Of a stretch of DNA of 64,000 nt, positions 22,757-34,484 are shown in pieces. Origin of the DNA: Tamarix chinensis (taxonomy: Eukaryota; Streptophyta; Magnoliopsida; Caryophyllales; Tamaricaceae); contig CM060172.1 in assembly GCA_030549775.1 (NCBI GenBank), positions 58,037,523 to 58,101,522 on the forward strand, written 5' to 3'. Each line of letters starts with the position of its first letter. The stretch's first letter is position 1. The notes under the pieces were generated by a model, which worked only from the letters and a program-made list of their open reading frames with translations, made no database searches and was not told the DNA's origin. Made by a program: the position numbers and the translations under genes.

Positions 22757-23543
22757 CCAAGGAAGAAAGAAAAGGGGAAGGGTTGCAGTGTGTTTGGTTG
22801 GAGGTGAAGGTTGTGTTGTAGTGGATTTGGCCGATGGTTATGGGGGGGTTTTAGTGTAGGTTGGTGCAGGTGGTGGAGGTACTTTGGTTGGGCTTGCCGG
22901 TGGGGGATTTTTGAGGTTGTTTTCTCAGCGACAAGGAGTAGGTGAAGGAGGAAGTTGGTTTTGCTATTGCTACAAAAAAATAAAAGGGAGATAAGAGAGG
23001 TGGTTAGGCATTTATTATGGGTACACACACATGCACGTGCGGAGATAGAGAGGATGGAGTGCAACAGCTAGAAGAAATCAACCCCAAACCACAATCGGGG
23101 GGCTAGGAATTGATAGGCCGATGGGGAGAGGGGGTGGTTTGGTAGGCGATAAGGGAAGTGATGGGGCATGCCATACATTGTATGTGGATAATGTTTCACA
23201 TAAGAAGAACGGGGCGAAAAAAGAGAGGGATTAGGCCGACTGAATAAAGAAAAAAGAAATGAGAGAGAAGGAAAAAAAAAAGAGAATTAATAGGTTTGGT
23301 TTTTAATTAGGCTAAGATTAATATAATCTAGGTTAAAATGTTAGTACAGATTAATTAAACGATCATCTAAATTTAGGTCTAGGTTAGAAAAGATATTAAT
23401 AATCCAAAATAAAAATTAGGATTAGGCTAATATTTATGAGTAGGGAGTTAGAGTAAGATACAAAAATAAGTTTCTTGATGTTAGAGTTAGGTTAGGATAT
23501 TAATTACTCGTGATTAAGTTTAGCTAAAATTCAGGGTATTACA
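22757..23543 (-). mobile_element. LTR fragment f
   Basis: On the minus strand it starts at 23543 with TGTAATACCCTGAATTTTAG and aligns by eye with fragment g (3313-3507 plus 7689-8000). It is cut at 22756 by the Athila insertion; its other part should lie left of 12441, but I could not find its end there. Confidence 0.6.
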
Positions 23544-24959
23544 GGAGGTTTGCTAGCCCCCCCCCCAAAAAAAACAACTGACACATAACTTTCCTTTAGG
23601 ATTATACCTAGATGGCCTTTGCATGGGTACACACCACAAGGATTGATAGTGCACTACGACTTAGATAAATATTTTATGGGCTAAGACAATGGACTAAGCA
23701 ATACCCAAGGCTAGGGAGCCTTCTTACTTGGTGTTGAAAATTTTATCCTAAGACTCAAACAAGTGTGGAGCACATGTTAGGGCACGATTAGTTCCATTTG
23801 GGGCCATAGGCTCCAGTATGCTAACTCAACAGGTTTGATGTCTGCTCCCGTCAGTTTTAAAAAGAAAAAAAAAGAAAAAAAAACTCTACAAGGGGTATTA
23901 TACTCCCTTAAGGTTAGCTTGGAGGACTAGTGAATAGGGAACCCCCGTCGCTTGGGTATGGTCTTGGACCTAGCCCTAAGGGCTCGGTTATATTATGAAA
24001 ATAAGGTAACACGGGACATGGGCATGCAATGATCCAAAATACCAATGCAAATTAGTATTAAAATAAAACACACATGATGCCAACTACTCTAGGAATGAGT
24101 TATTATGATTTAATAACAATGATTTCTCACTTATACATAGATTTTAAACCTTTGTCATATCTATGTTTTGTCACACAAATGGTTGGAAATTATCTCTATT
24201 ATGAAGCGCATGCAAGCAGGTATATTTCAATGTGTTACGATCATCAATCTTGAGCACCCAAATTCTTTACCTCTTTCCCCTCAATCTAATATATTTGAAT
24301 GTCATGGTTAGAGAAACCCTCTCATGTGATGACAATAATCTATTCATAATTTTTTCTAAGTTAGAATAATAAAAAACTCTTCTTACTTTGACTAAAATAT
24401 AAGCTAGATTTTAAGGAACCATGCAACGAAAATTTTAAGCCACCAACTTACCACCTATTATTGGCTTCATTATGGATTGAATATGGCTAAAAATTACTTA
24501 AACCTAATGTAGCGGTTAATGCATGATGAAGGGATGTGTGAGGCTCAAAACTCAGTCCCCCATGTTGATTGTCTGAGTCCTACCATAATGAGTATGCATT
24601 AGAGTAGAGTTTGGTTAAGTTGAACCCTTATGGTCAACTATGGGTTGGTTGTAATTTCTCTCAAATTCTTACACTCTTACATGGGTGTAAAAATGGATGA
24701 AAAAGAAAGTCATTGATTGAGTATTCTATAAAGAAGGTTGTGTGCCTTTTTTCCCTAATAAACATAGTGCATGGTTTGTTATATCACAAAAATCTTACAA
24801 TCTTTAGCTTAAGAGTTTATAACTTAAGTGGTGATTATAAATATTTTATTTAAAGGGTTACTTGAATATCAATTATATTTTATCATCTCATCCTCTCTTC
24901 TATTTTCGCTTTTGTTGGAGATAAATCTAAGTTCTATCATCAAATCTCAGTAAGACCCA
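23544..24959. other. unassigned DNA between LTR f and the CACTA relic
   Basis: There is a C-run followed by an A-run at about 23560-23577 and an A-rich tract at 23859-23883. Beyond these I see no gene, repeat family or convincing reading frame. It may include the decayed C-terminal part of the adjoining CACTA relic. Confidence 0.4.
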
Positions 24960-25569
24960 ATTTGTTTGGCATTTTATGGATCAGGTTATGGTATTAACAT
25001 TCAATAATAACTCACAATAAAGTTTAATATCCTCCTCCACTAGATAAGCACCGCTAATGCATTCTTCTAGCTTATTTGGGTTCCTAGCGTAAAATTTTAA
25101 GAATTTCATGCACCTCTAAAATGGACACATCTAATACAAATGAATTAACCTACATAATCTAACATCCTTGATGTGCATGGTTAAATGTAAAATGATCACA
25201 AATAAAGATGAAGGAAAATGCATCTCAAGCTAATACAATATAATTAAAAAATTTCCTACAATGTGTCCAATCTCCGTGGGTCAATAACATTAAAACATGT
25301 TTCCTAAAGAAAGATACAAAACCGAGTAATGACACTATGAAAAAAATTGGATAAAATAGAGTGTATAGCAACCGTTAACAAATATTAAATGAGAACATAA
25401 TGATCATGTGATTTCATACCCACTAACTTCTTTTTTTATTAAAACAAGTCTTTTGATGTTTTATGAATATCCTTTTTTTTAGAAAATTATAAAATATAAA
25501 ATTTTAACTCATTCCAAACATTCATACAAATAAATCTTCACTTTTTTAGAAAGAGTATAAGATGCAAGA

Positions 25570-25620
<51 letters not shown>

Positions 25621-27324
25621 TCCCCACTTTATATAGATGTAATTTTGTTCTTATACTCCTCTCAACAAGGTCTAGCCTAGCATTAATATTATTATTGTCC
25701 TTAAAACATTTATAAGCATGCAAACTATATTATCATATGTAGTTTTCTTAATGTGCATCACATAAGACAACGTGGTACATATAAAATCTTTCAATATAGA
25801 ATGTCAACGAACATTTACATCTTCTTCTACCAACCTATAGAAACTAATTTCTTCTTCTTCTTTTTTTCAAAAGTCACGTTTACTCCTCTCACATCTGCAA
25901 ATACACGGATTCCCATAATTGGATTCAAAGTTTTTTATTCTTGAATTATTTCGTTATTTTTTTTATTTGTTTACCATAATGATGATTTATAAGTAATAAC
26001 TTACAATGTTAGAGATAAACGATCTTTCTACTCTTTGGTAATTGGATAAAGTTTGAGTTATCTTTACAAATATGGCATATATGGTATTTTTACACACTAT
26101 AACTAACAAGATTTCCACGTGCACAAAATTCATTTATTGTGCAAACCAATATGGCTATCAAGTTAAATGACTATTGGATATGTACATTAAATACTTTAGC
26201 TCCATTTTTCAACATGTACTTTAAATCTTCAACAAGAGGAACTAGATAAACATTGATATAATGACTTTATTGATTTGGACTCAATATAAGTAAATATAAC
26301 ATTATCCATTTCCGTTTTATGCATAATGATAGATGGAAACTATATATCACTAAGATAACCATCCATAAATTATAGTTTGTGTTCATATTAAAATGATTCA
26401 TTCCATCATAACAAAGTGCAGGACACGAACTTCTAGCTTCACAACCAAATTTAGAAAAGTTGGTATCAATCATCTTCCATCAAGGCTTGCCATCAAGATC
26501 CCCTCTTTCACATGTCACATAAGATTCTTCATATTTTTATCCATTACTAAACATATGATGGAATCTTGGTATGATTGAAAAGTACTACAACACCTTGTTA
26601 GAAACCTCCACCTTTTTAAATAATGAAATTTGACATTTATGACATTTATCTTATGATGCATATTCATTATAATGCAAAATGAAACCACAATTCAAGCTAA
26701 TAGAGCATATAATCTAATTTGCTTCATATGTCATAGGAGGAAGTACATTGCACTCCAAAAGCCTCTCTTGCAACAATTTGAGAAAAGAAGTGGAGTTTTT
26801 ATTGCTCAGTCCACTAGATGCCTTAAGGTTGTATAATAACATCACCTTTGTATAATGACATTTTTGAATTATTGACCAACTTTTCAAACTTTCCAAGTAA
26901 TCTCTAAAATAATATCATGCATTGTTTGTTATGTATTCCATGTTAGCAAAGTCATCACATTCAAAATCATCATTATCACTACCTAGCATACTAGCTTGAT
27001 ACCAATTGGATCTTCGTACCATATCTAATTAATATAACTCCTATAGAATCCACACATAATAAAACGACCTTATATTTCATCAACCCTTATCTTTTTAATG
27101 TTGCTACAATTGATACATGGACAACATACCCGCAAAGGATCTTCGGCATGTCTCATCGCAAATCTTAGGAAGTCATTGACACTATATATATACTTTATAG
27201 CCCACCTCCTAGAATATACCCATGTGTAGTCCATTATATCATGTGTTAAAAATAAAGTTGAGTAGGATAATTTAAGAACAACTACAACAATAATATTTGG
27301 ATCAAATATACATAGATCATACAT
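24960..27324 (-). pseudogene. CACTA (En/Spm) TNP2-like transposase relic
   Basis: Transposase of a cut-and-paste CACTA element, broken by many stops and frameshifts. In order on the minus strand: a transposase-associated domain (MDYTWVYSRRW, then FLRFAMRHAEDPLRVCCPC with CPC-INC); FIMCGFYRSYIN at about 27040; LKASSGLSNKNSTSF and LPPMTYEAN at 26850-26716; DTNFSKFGCEARS and NYNLWMVILVIYS at about 26460-26300; NARLDLVERSIRTKLHLYK near 25640; ASYTLSKKVKIYL near 25560; NIKRLV near 25450; and a DUF4218-like end (CRLIHLY-MCPF; CMKFLKFYARNPNKLEECIS) at about 25110-25010. This is the TNP2 domain order. A (TA)n microsatellite at 25577-25607 has grown inside the gene. The element's termini are not identified. 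Confidence 0.85.
25577..25607. repeat. (TA)n microsatellite
   Basis: About 15 TA units lie inside the transposase relic. Confidence 0.9.
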
Positions 27325-27453
27325 AAGTTAGTATATATATAACAATAATAGTGCACGAGTTTCCTCATATAATATACTAACACCAATAACAATGATATCA
27401 ACGTACTTCTAGTGATATATAAGACACATCACATAGAAAAAGCAAGCAATCAC
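27325..27453. other. short AT-rich spacer between CACTA relics
   Basis: Nothing is recognised. It ends in CAC, the left target-site copy of the next element. Confidence 0.4.
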
Positions 27454-27473
27454 CACTACTAGAAATAAGGTTT

Positions 27474-27905
27474 TTAACGACCAACAAATTTCGTCGTTAA
27501 TGGCCAAATTTTGGTCGCTAAAGCTATTAACGACCAAAAAATTTGTTGGTCGTCAGTGGTCGTTATTGCTCCCTCGTTAAAGGCTTTAACAACCAACTGA
27601 AATTTTTTGGTCGCTAAAGCAATAATGACTACATATTATGTTGGTCGCTAATGTAATAACAACGGAGTATAATTTTGGTCGCTAAAAGTAATAAAGACAA
27701 CTTATGACGTTGGTCGCTAAAAGTAATAGCGACAACGTATGATGTTGGTCGCTAAAAATAATAACGACGAATAAAATACACTGTCGTAAATAATATTAAC
27801 GACCAATTTTTTTATCGTAATTAAAAAAATATCACACCAATAACGACTAATTTTTCTGTCAATACTAAATTCATTCATTATTTGTGACATAATTTATTGG
27901 TCGCA
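27474..27905. repeat. CACTA subterminal repeat array
   Basis: TTGGTCGCTAA occurs exactly six times between 27511 and 27754. Five of these are spaced 33-36 bp. Inverted variants (TTAACGACCAA) are interspersed. A shorter set lies at 33450-33605. Such arrays are the known transposase-binding regions of CACTA elements. Confidence 0.8.
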
Positions 27906-27982
27906 AATGGCATAATTATATATTCAATAATATATATAATTAACATTTCAATATTCATCTATAACCCTGCACCTATATGGAT

Positions 27983-28140
27983 ATACATATATCCATTTCA
28001 ATCTTTTGAAGACCTGTATATATATACGTACATATATCCATTTCAATCTTTTCAAGACCTGTACCTGTATGCATGTATATATATATATATATATCCATTT
28101 TGATCTTCTCAAATCTTGTACCTGCATACATATATATTCA
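27983..28140. repeat. three-copy tandem repeat
   Basis: Three degenerate units of about 50-60 bp contain CATATATCCATTTCAATCTT and AAGACCTGTA, and are separated by TA-rich spacers. Confidence 0.7.
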
Positions 28141-29652
28141 TTATAACATATAGATATAATTTTCTAAATATCTATTTATAATTAAACATTTAACTAAATA
28201 TTCATACAAATAATTTGTATCAAATGTCCGGTACAATTTTTGGCTATGATCAAATATAAATATATTACAAAAGAGCTACAATATGTCGTTGCATTACAAA
28301 AATATCATGATTAGCAGCTGCTTAAGAATTAATCATTCTATCCATCGGATACAATAGAATTGGTAAGTTTATCAAAATAAACTGGATCTGCAACAATAGA
28401 AATATAAAAATAATAATTAATATAAGTATCAAATAAACAATGAGTAATTTCCTTAACATGCAATTCATGAAATCAGATATAAAAAATGAAATCTCCAAAT
28501 ACAAGGAAAATAATGAAAATGGAAATAAATATGATTCAATAACATCCGAACTTATTAAATGTGCTCTACTACGACAACCTAGATCATGCATCATCATGGT
28601 GTGTTTCCTTAAGTCTGTTATCAATGATTCAATACCTAATTAATATGGTGTGTTTTGGTCACAAAGTGTATCAGGCAATATTTTTTCTATGATTCATGCA
28701 TCAATTACACCTATACTTCTACAATATATAAAAAACTAAATTTACTAAAAGTATTTAATGATGATGCAGGTTATCAATTGTCACACAGTTTTCAAATATA
28801 TCAGAAGAGTACACTAATTTACTTTAATTTTTTTTTCAACAGTTATGGGCATGCATACTAAGCTTTTATTTATTCATCTATTGTTTTCTCTTGAGACCTC
28901 AATCTTGTCTGCGCGGCGTTTTTGCTAATTTAATCTATTTAGTACACGAACATCAAAATTTCATACACTAGCAGCCTAGCAGCCCTATACCCCCTTACAT
29001 TCTGAAAATTGTTGCTTGTGCTTAAAGGGCTAATCTAGCTAACTTAGGCTATCATTTAAATCATCTAAACTAAGTTTATGGGGTAGCTTATTACAAGAGT
29101 TGATTATAAGTATAATAATCATCTAAAAAGCCATAACAGTGATGCAAGCATGCTCTCCCAATCAGACCTGCTACTGTACTTATTTTTCCTTCATTTTGTG
29201 CCCAAAAAGTGTCCCAAATCTAGCCAATGATTTTTCTGCTACAGTAGCTGCAAATGGATTGATTATGCGTTGTGGTTCTTCCATAATTAGCTACTGATTT
29301 TTCCTATTTGCTTCTTGTGCTTTGACATCCGTTTTTGTGCCAAAATGCCCCACAAAGTCAACCAAAAATCGCAGTTAAGGGTTGTTGCTATTGTTGTTGA
29401 TTTGCATTGCATGGGGCTGATTTACAAGGTATAATCAGCATGTTTGTGTCACAAAAATGCTACAAAAATTAACTCCATAATCAGACCTATCCCCTTGGTT
29501 TTCTGTTCCATTTAGCTTCAAAAGTTGCAGACCAAACTTGCTGCTACAACATCTATGAGTTGCTGGTTGTGTCCTTCATTTCTGTGCAAAACCAATCCTA
29601 AAAATTGAGGAGACTGAGCAGCTATGTTGGTTTTTCATGGCTGGGTGCAGCA
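28141..29652. other. CACTA interior without recognisable gene
   Basis: AT-rich to 28900. From 29000 to 29650 there are loosely repeated words such as TTTTGTGCC and CACAAA. No reading frame matches a transposase. This is probably decayed element interior. Confidence 0.35.
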
Positions 29653-31443
29653 TGATGAGTTCATATTTTGACATATTTTATACCCTTATAATCTTAGTTT
29701 TTGGTAGTTTATTTAGCTAATATAGGGGAATAATTATTGTTTTATGCTTAAGTGGTAAAAATTGCATAAATTTTATTATTTGAGCTAAAATGATAATAAT
29801 TAAGTAAATTTAAAATAAAATATTATTTATTAATATTTATTGAATTTTATTTTGCAGGTATTGTTTTTAAATAAAAAAATTATATAAAAAAAAGAAAAGA
29901 AATAAGACCTTTGGACCAACGGCCAAAGGCCGAAGGCCCAAAGGCTAGGGAACGAAACAGCGGCGTCAACCAAACGAGCCGCACAGACTCAACGAAACCA
30001 AACGGAGCACAGGAGAAAGAAGAGCCAGCGAGGGCTGACGTGGAAAGAACGACGCACGAAATTTATAAAAAGGAGAGCAGAAGCCACAGGGGGCAGAGCA
30101 GAGAGAGACAGAGCGAGACGATAGAGAGAGCCTCAATAGGCTCGGCAAAAAGGAGCTACAGAGCGGGTGGTCGAGAGCCTTTATAGGCTCGGGAGAGGCA
30201 CGGTCTTCAGCGCAGGAGGACGACGCACGGTAAAGCACGGAAGAGGAGCACCGCACGGAAACCGAGGTAGCGACGCAGCAGCCGTCAGCCGCCAGCGAAG
30301 GAAAAAGAAAAAAAAAAGAAAAGAATTTGGCACAGAAATCAAGGCACCGAGAGGAAGAAAAATAGGAAAGGAATTTATACCGGTAGAATTTATTTCAGAT
30401 AAAATTAATTTTTATCTGAATAAATTCTTGATCTTTTATTTAAAATTAATTCCGGTTATTTATTTCTCTTATTTTTAATTTATATTTTAGATATATATTT
30501 CTGTGTAATTAATTCTTTAATTATGGCTGGCTAATTATTTATTGTTAGGGAATGAATTGAAACCCTGGATTAGGATTTGAATTATAATTTTACTTTCTTT
30601 GTTTCGTGAGATTGTTTCTTGACTCTATTTTAATTGCTATCGTTTATATGTATAATTCCGTCCAGTATAGTTTATTTGGTGCATGCCTTATTCTGGTTCC
30701 TCATAAGTGACAGTATGTAGGATTATTTGCCTGCTAGGTGGCCATCTAAATATACTAGAATTTATATGTATAAATTGCAGCTAGGTTAGATAACAATTCA
30801 CCTAATCGTTTTGTGATTCTAACCTAAGTGGTAAAACGTTTCGATACGTGTGGGTCAAGAAAAGGAAATACAGCTAGACATGATTTTTGTACTAGTTTGG
30901 GTACTTAGATTGACAGCCTTCCACTTACACTTAATTCATTAAATCTAGTTAAATATAGGAGCCACTTGTTGCTGCTATACTGCTAGTATTTAATAGGGTT
31001 AATATTGGCGCTTTGTCGTATTAATTTAATTAAGGGAAGTAATATAAGGTGTATGGACCTGCGTTTGGTGTGCAACTTGGTCGATCTCTTTCACACGATT
31101 AAAGATGACTTAGAAATAAATATTATATCTCGATCTAATCTAGTGGTGGATTTTTATTTCCCTAACATATTTCTCCTATCTGCTAGTTTCCCATTATTTT
31201 CCATTATTTTCATTATTAGTTTATTTTATTTATTCCTTTTATTATTATTATTTTGATAAACCCCCATTTATATTTTATTTATTTATTTAGTGTTATTTAG
31301 GATTTTTATTTTTAGTTTTATTTTTAAGCTAGTTAATTAGAGGTGAGCCCTCTCAATCCCCGGTTTAGAACGATACCCTTATTTACCAGTGCTACATTTG
31401 ACAACAAGAGGGTTTAAATTGCGTGCCGGCTACGGTCGCACCA
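29653..31443 (+). mobile_element. solo LTR1 (TGATGAG family)
   Basis: It starts TGATGAGTTCATATTTTGAC and ends GGTCGCACCA. It is homologous to LTR2 (33877-39998 less its insert) over its whole length. Flanks are CAGCA (29648-29652) and CATCA (31444-31448), four of five matching. TATAAAA at 30064-30070 is on the plus strand, followed by two hairpins, GAGCCT-N4-AGGCTC. There is no internal region, and it is inserted in the CACTA element. Confidence 0.82.
30128..30190 (+). other. leader hairpins of LTR1
   Basis: Two perfect 6-bp stems, GAGCCT and AGGCTC, each have a four-base loop: CAAT (30134-30137) and TTAT (30181-30184). They lie 47 bp apart and downstream of the TATA box. Confidence 0.6.
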
Positions 31444-31549
31444 CATCACATACAATTAAACAGTAGTTCTATTATAGCATAACAGCAGCTGTTAAGGTCT
31501 TAGCTGTTGTGTTTTTTCAAATGTGTTTTGTTAGTCTCGACTTATTGTC

Positions 31550-31826
31550 ACCAAAAGCAGTCATGTTTAATAAACGTGGAATGGCGGAATTGCATACAAT
31601 CAGGGTAGTGAGTAAAACCTCTCATAATCCCAAAGGTCATCAAGTGTGCTTTCACAGTATCACGAGTTCTAGAATCAGTGTTAACACAATTGATACACGG
31701 ACATCTAATTAAATTTGTATTAATTTTTTGAAATGCATAGTTTAAGAATTATTCAACCCCAGTCAAATATGCTGGATCATGAAAACGATCATCAACAATG
31801 CGAATCCATTCCTTATTGGGTGCCAT
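31550..31826 (-). pseudogene. CACTA transposase-associated domain fragment
   Basis: From ATG at 31826 the minus strand reads MAPNKEWIRIVDDRFHDPAY, then LTGVE, a stop (TAA), FLNYAFQ and IRCPCINCVN, then HLMTFGIMRGF. This is the N-terminal transposase-associated domain of TNP2-type CACTA transposases, with the CPC-x2-C zinc-like cluster. It is a different copy from the relic at 25-27 kb. The rest of the gene is missing, and the next inward DNA is LTR1. Confidence 0.78.
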
Positions 31827-31969
31827 TTTCTAAAGGAAAAAAAGGCATAAATATAGCAATTAGAAAATAATTGCCAATTAGATAAAACATGCACACTATC
31901 ATTTTGAATAATACCCGACAAGGATTATAAAATATAATACCAAACATCATTAATAAAGTATCTAACATG

Positions 31970-32190
31970 AACTTAGATACATTTTAAAGGATATTGTAAA
32001 TTCAATTTATATAAAACGGATAAAGCGACAAATTCGGATATAGCCGAGTCACAAATCTAATTCTCACAAATCAACCATAACCAATACAATTAACCATTCT
32101 AAATCATTCATACAACACATATATATACAATTAAACAACTAAATTATCTTATCATAAGCTAATTCATTTAAAATTAATCAAAACAATATT
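31970..32190. repeat. duplicated LTR segment inside the CACTA element
   Basis: This is a direct repeat of about 32690-32920. Both contain AAAGGATATTGTAAATTCAA and the segment around AACCATAACCAATACAATTA. The two copies are about 720 bp apart. Confidence 0.75.
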
Positions 32191-32419
32191 TTATACCAAT
32201 TATATCATATTTTATTTCTTGTTAAAAAAATGTCAATGTTGATCATCGTCATATTTTATTCAATTGATTATAGAATTCTTAAATGAATTAACATATAAAA
32301 TATTCTAAGGACATAACAAAGAGATTATATAACAATATAAAGTAATAAAGAAAATTTTTAGCACCACCATCTATCAAAACCCTTCCTAATATTTTACTTT
32401 CAAGATAGCATCTATCACA

Positions 32420-33290
32420 TACTCAATTGATTAAAACAATAAACGAAACATCCAATTTAACATAATTAGGGTTTTTTAGCTTGGACTGTAAATCCGGCCA
32501 AATCTTGCTAAAATATTTAAATTGACATGTCGAAAATGAAATTAAACATAATCTAATGCAAATTATATAATCAATTGAATAAAATAACTCGACTACACAA
32601 TCCAATTTAAATTAGCAAGAATTTTGACCTAAGAATCCAATTCCGATTAATTTCGCACAAAAATTTCAAATTGATAGTTCTAAAATGAAATTAGATACAT
32701 TTTAAAGGATATTGTAAATTCAATTTATCTAAAATAGCTAAATCGGATAAAACCGACAAATCCGGATATAGTCGGGTCACAAATCCAATTTTCACAAATC
32801 AACCATAACCAATACAATTAACTACTCTAAATCATTCATACAACACATATATATACAATTAAACAACTAAATTATCTTATCATAAGCTAATTCATCTAAA
32901 ATTAATCAAAACATAAGTTAGGGTTTGAGTATTTATACCAAACGTATTGCAGCGAAATTGGAGGGAGTGAGGGGTGCTGGACCTTCGCCGGTGGTCAAGG
33001 ACCACTCGCCGGTGACGAGCGGCGGTGGAGGAGGACGGACGGTGGCGCACCGCGGCTGTCATCGTGCGTTGCTGGTGGCTGCTGCTGCTGTATTGGACGA
33101 GGAGGAGGAGGTGCAGCAGCTGTGGACTGTCTGCTCGACCGACGGTTGATGGCGTGGTGGTGCAGTCCGGGAAGAAGACACGCAAACGGGGGACGACCGT
33201 GGTGTTGATGGCGTGGTCATCGAGCAGGGTCGGGGAGGGAAGACGACCTGTGCTCAAATTTGATATAAATTGGTACAGGCGCGCGTTATG
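32420..33290 (-). mobile_element. fragment of b-type LTR inside the CACTA element
   Basis: This is collinear by eye with solo LTR b at about 37670-38420: a shared AATTAGGGTTTTT region, a CCAATTCCGATTAAT region, TATAAAT at 32931-32937 (minus) and the CGCCGGTG-rich block that follows. Neither LTR end is present. It was captured or truncated rather than freshly inserted. Confidence 0.7.
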
Positions 33291-33619
33291 TGATGTTGTA
33301 ATTTTTTTTTGTTTAAAGGGCCAAAACGAGCTTAGTATAGGGCGCGCGGGATTTTTTTTGGAGTTGGGGCAATTAAGTGTTTTATATTTATATTTTTTTG
33401 GATTTTAGAGATTTGAATTTTTTTTTATAAAACATATATATAACTTAATTTTTTTAACGACCAATAAATTAATGATTAACGACCAAAAATTATATTAGTC
33501 GCAATAGATATACCATCAACGATGACTTTTGACAATGATCGTTAATAATATATCAATAACGATAAAAAAAAAATTGGTCGCTAAATTGGTCGTTAATGGT
33601 CCAGTTTGTTGTAGTGCAC

Positions 33620-33876
33620 AATGAGTTCCTAAACATTAAAAACATCGCAAAAATCTAAATATCATGTCAACAATTATGAAGAGAAAAGATGAAAATGCAC
33701 ACACCTAAGAAGAGCAATACCAATAAGAGAAGAAGAAGAAGGATGACTAGTAGTGGTTATGGCTGAAGAGGCAACCGATGGAGAGAGAAAATAAGGAGGT
33801 GGAGGAAACAATAATAGTAAAATATAAAAGGGAATAACTAGTTCGTGTGACAACTCTTTAGAAATTTATGCAAATG
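33620..33876. other. spacer between the CACTA element and LTR2
   Basis: A-rich, purine-biased sequence with no gene. It ends in AAATG, the left target copy of LTR2. Confidence 0.4.
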
Positions 33877-34333
33877 TGATGAGTTCATATTTTGACACAT
33901 TTTATACCCTTATAATCTTAGTTTTTGGTAGTTTATTTAACTAATATAGGGGAATAATTATTGTTTTATGCTTAAGTGGTAAAAATTGCATAAATTTTAT
34001 TATTTGAGCTAAAATGATATAAATTAAGTAAATTTAGAGTATAATATTATTTATTAATATTTATTAAATTTTATCTTGCAGGTATTATTTTTTTTAAATA
34101 AAAGAAAATAAAAAAAAAGAAATTTGACCTTTGGACCAATGGCCGAAGGCCGAAGGCCCAAAGGCCTGGAACACAAAACGACGCCGAAGAGGAACGAGAC
34201 AGAAGAAGAAAAAAAAGCCGCTCGAAGGGGGAAGAAAAGTCAGCCATAGGGCTGACGTGGCAAAGGCACACAAATTGTATAAAAAGCGTGCGACATCAAT
34301 TGAGAGAGAAATGGACGGGTACAGAAAAAGCAA

Positions 34334-34484
34334 AGCCTTCCGAGGCTCTGTGGGACGGCAGAAGGGCGCGACAAAGCCTTCAAAGGCTAGGGAGAGTGCA
34401 GCTGGGAGCGTAAAAAGGAGAGCCTTTATAGGCTCGGGAAAAGCAGAGGTGAGCGGCAGTGAGAGAGAGAGCCTTCGCAGGCTC
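34334..34484 (+). other. leader hairpin array of LTR2
   Basis: Four stems of the AGCCT/AGGCT type begin at 34334, 34375, 34420 and 34469. The loops are exactly four bases: TCCG, TCAA, TTAT and TCGC. Spacing is 41-49 bp. Two of the four extend to 6 bp as GAGCCT/AGGCTC. Confidence 0.65.

Larger units (their letters stand above)
27454..33616 (-). mobile_element. CACTA DNA transposon, 6.2 kb, with nested insertions
   Basis: The left end is CACTACTAGAAAT at 27454. The right end, reversed, is CACTACAACAAAC at 33616. Both are followed inward by AACGACCAA and TAGCGACC subterminal words. The 3-bp target duplication is CAC at 27451-27453 and 33617-33619. Inside lie a subterminal repeat array, solo LTR1 (29653-31443), an N-terminal transposase fragment on the minus strand (31826-31550) and a piece of b-type LTR (about 32420-33290). 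The transposase fragment reads from the right end inward, which sets the strand. No complete transposase remains, so the element is not autonomous. Confidence 0.82.

Noticed and set aside
24500..24960. Possible continuation of the TNP2 relic (DUF4216-like region)
   Set aside because: No frame gave a convincing match beyond the DUF4218-like segment, so the relic was ended at about 24960.
27454..27905. CRISPR-like regular repeats
   Set aside because: The spacing and inverted copies are those of CACTA subterminal repeats in a plant genome. There are no cas genes and the spacers are related to each other.
29911..30478. Charged frames in LTR1 and their counterparts at 34094-34656
   Set aside because: They overlap the hairpin leader region and shift frame between LTR1 and LTR2, so the reading is not conserved.
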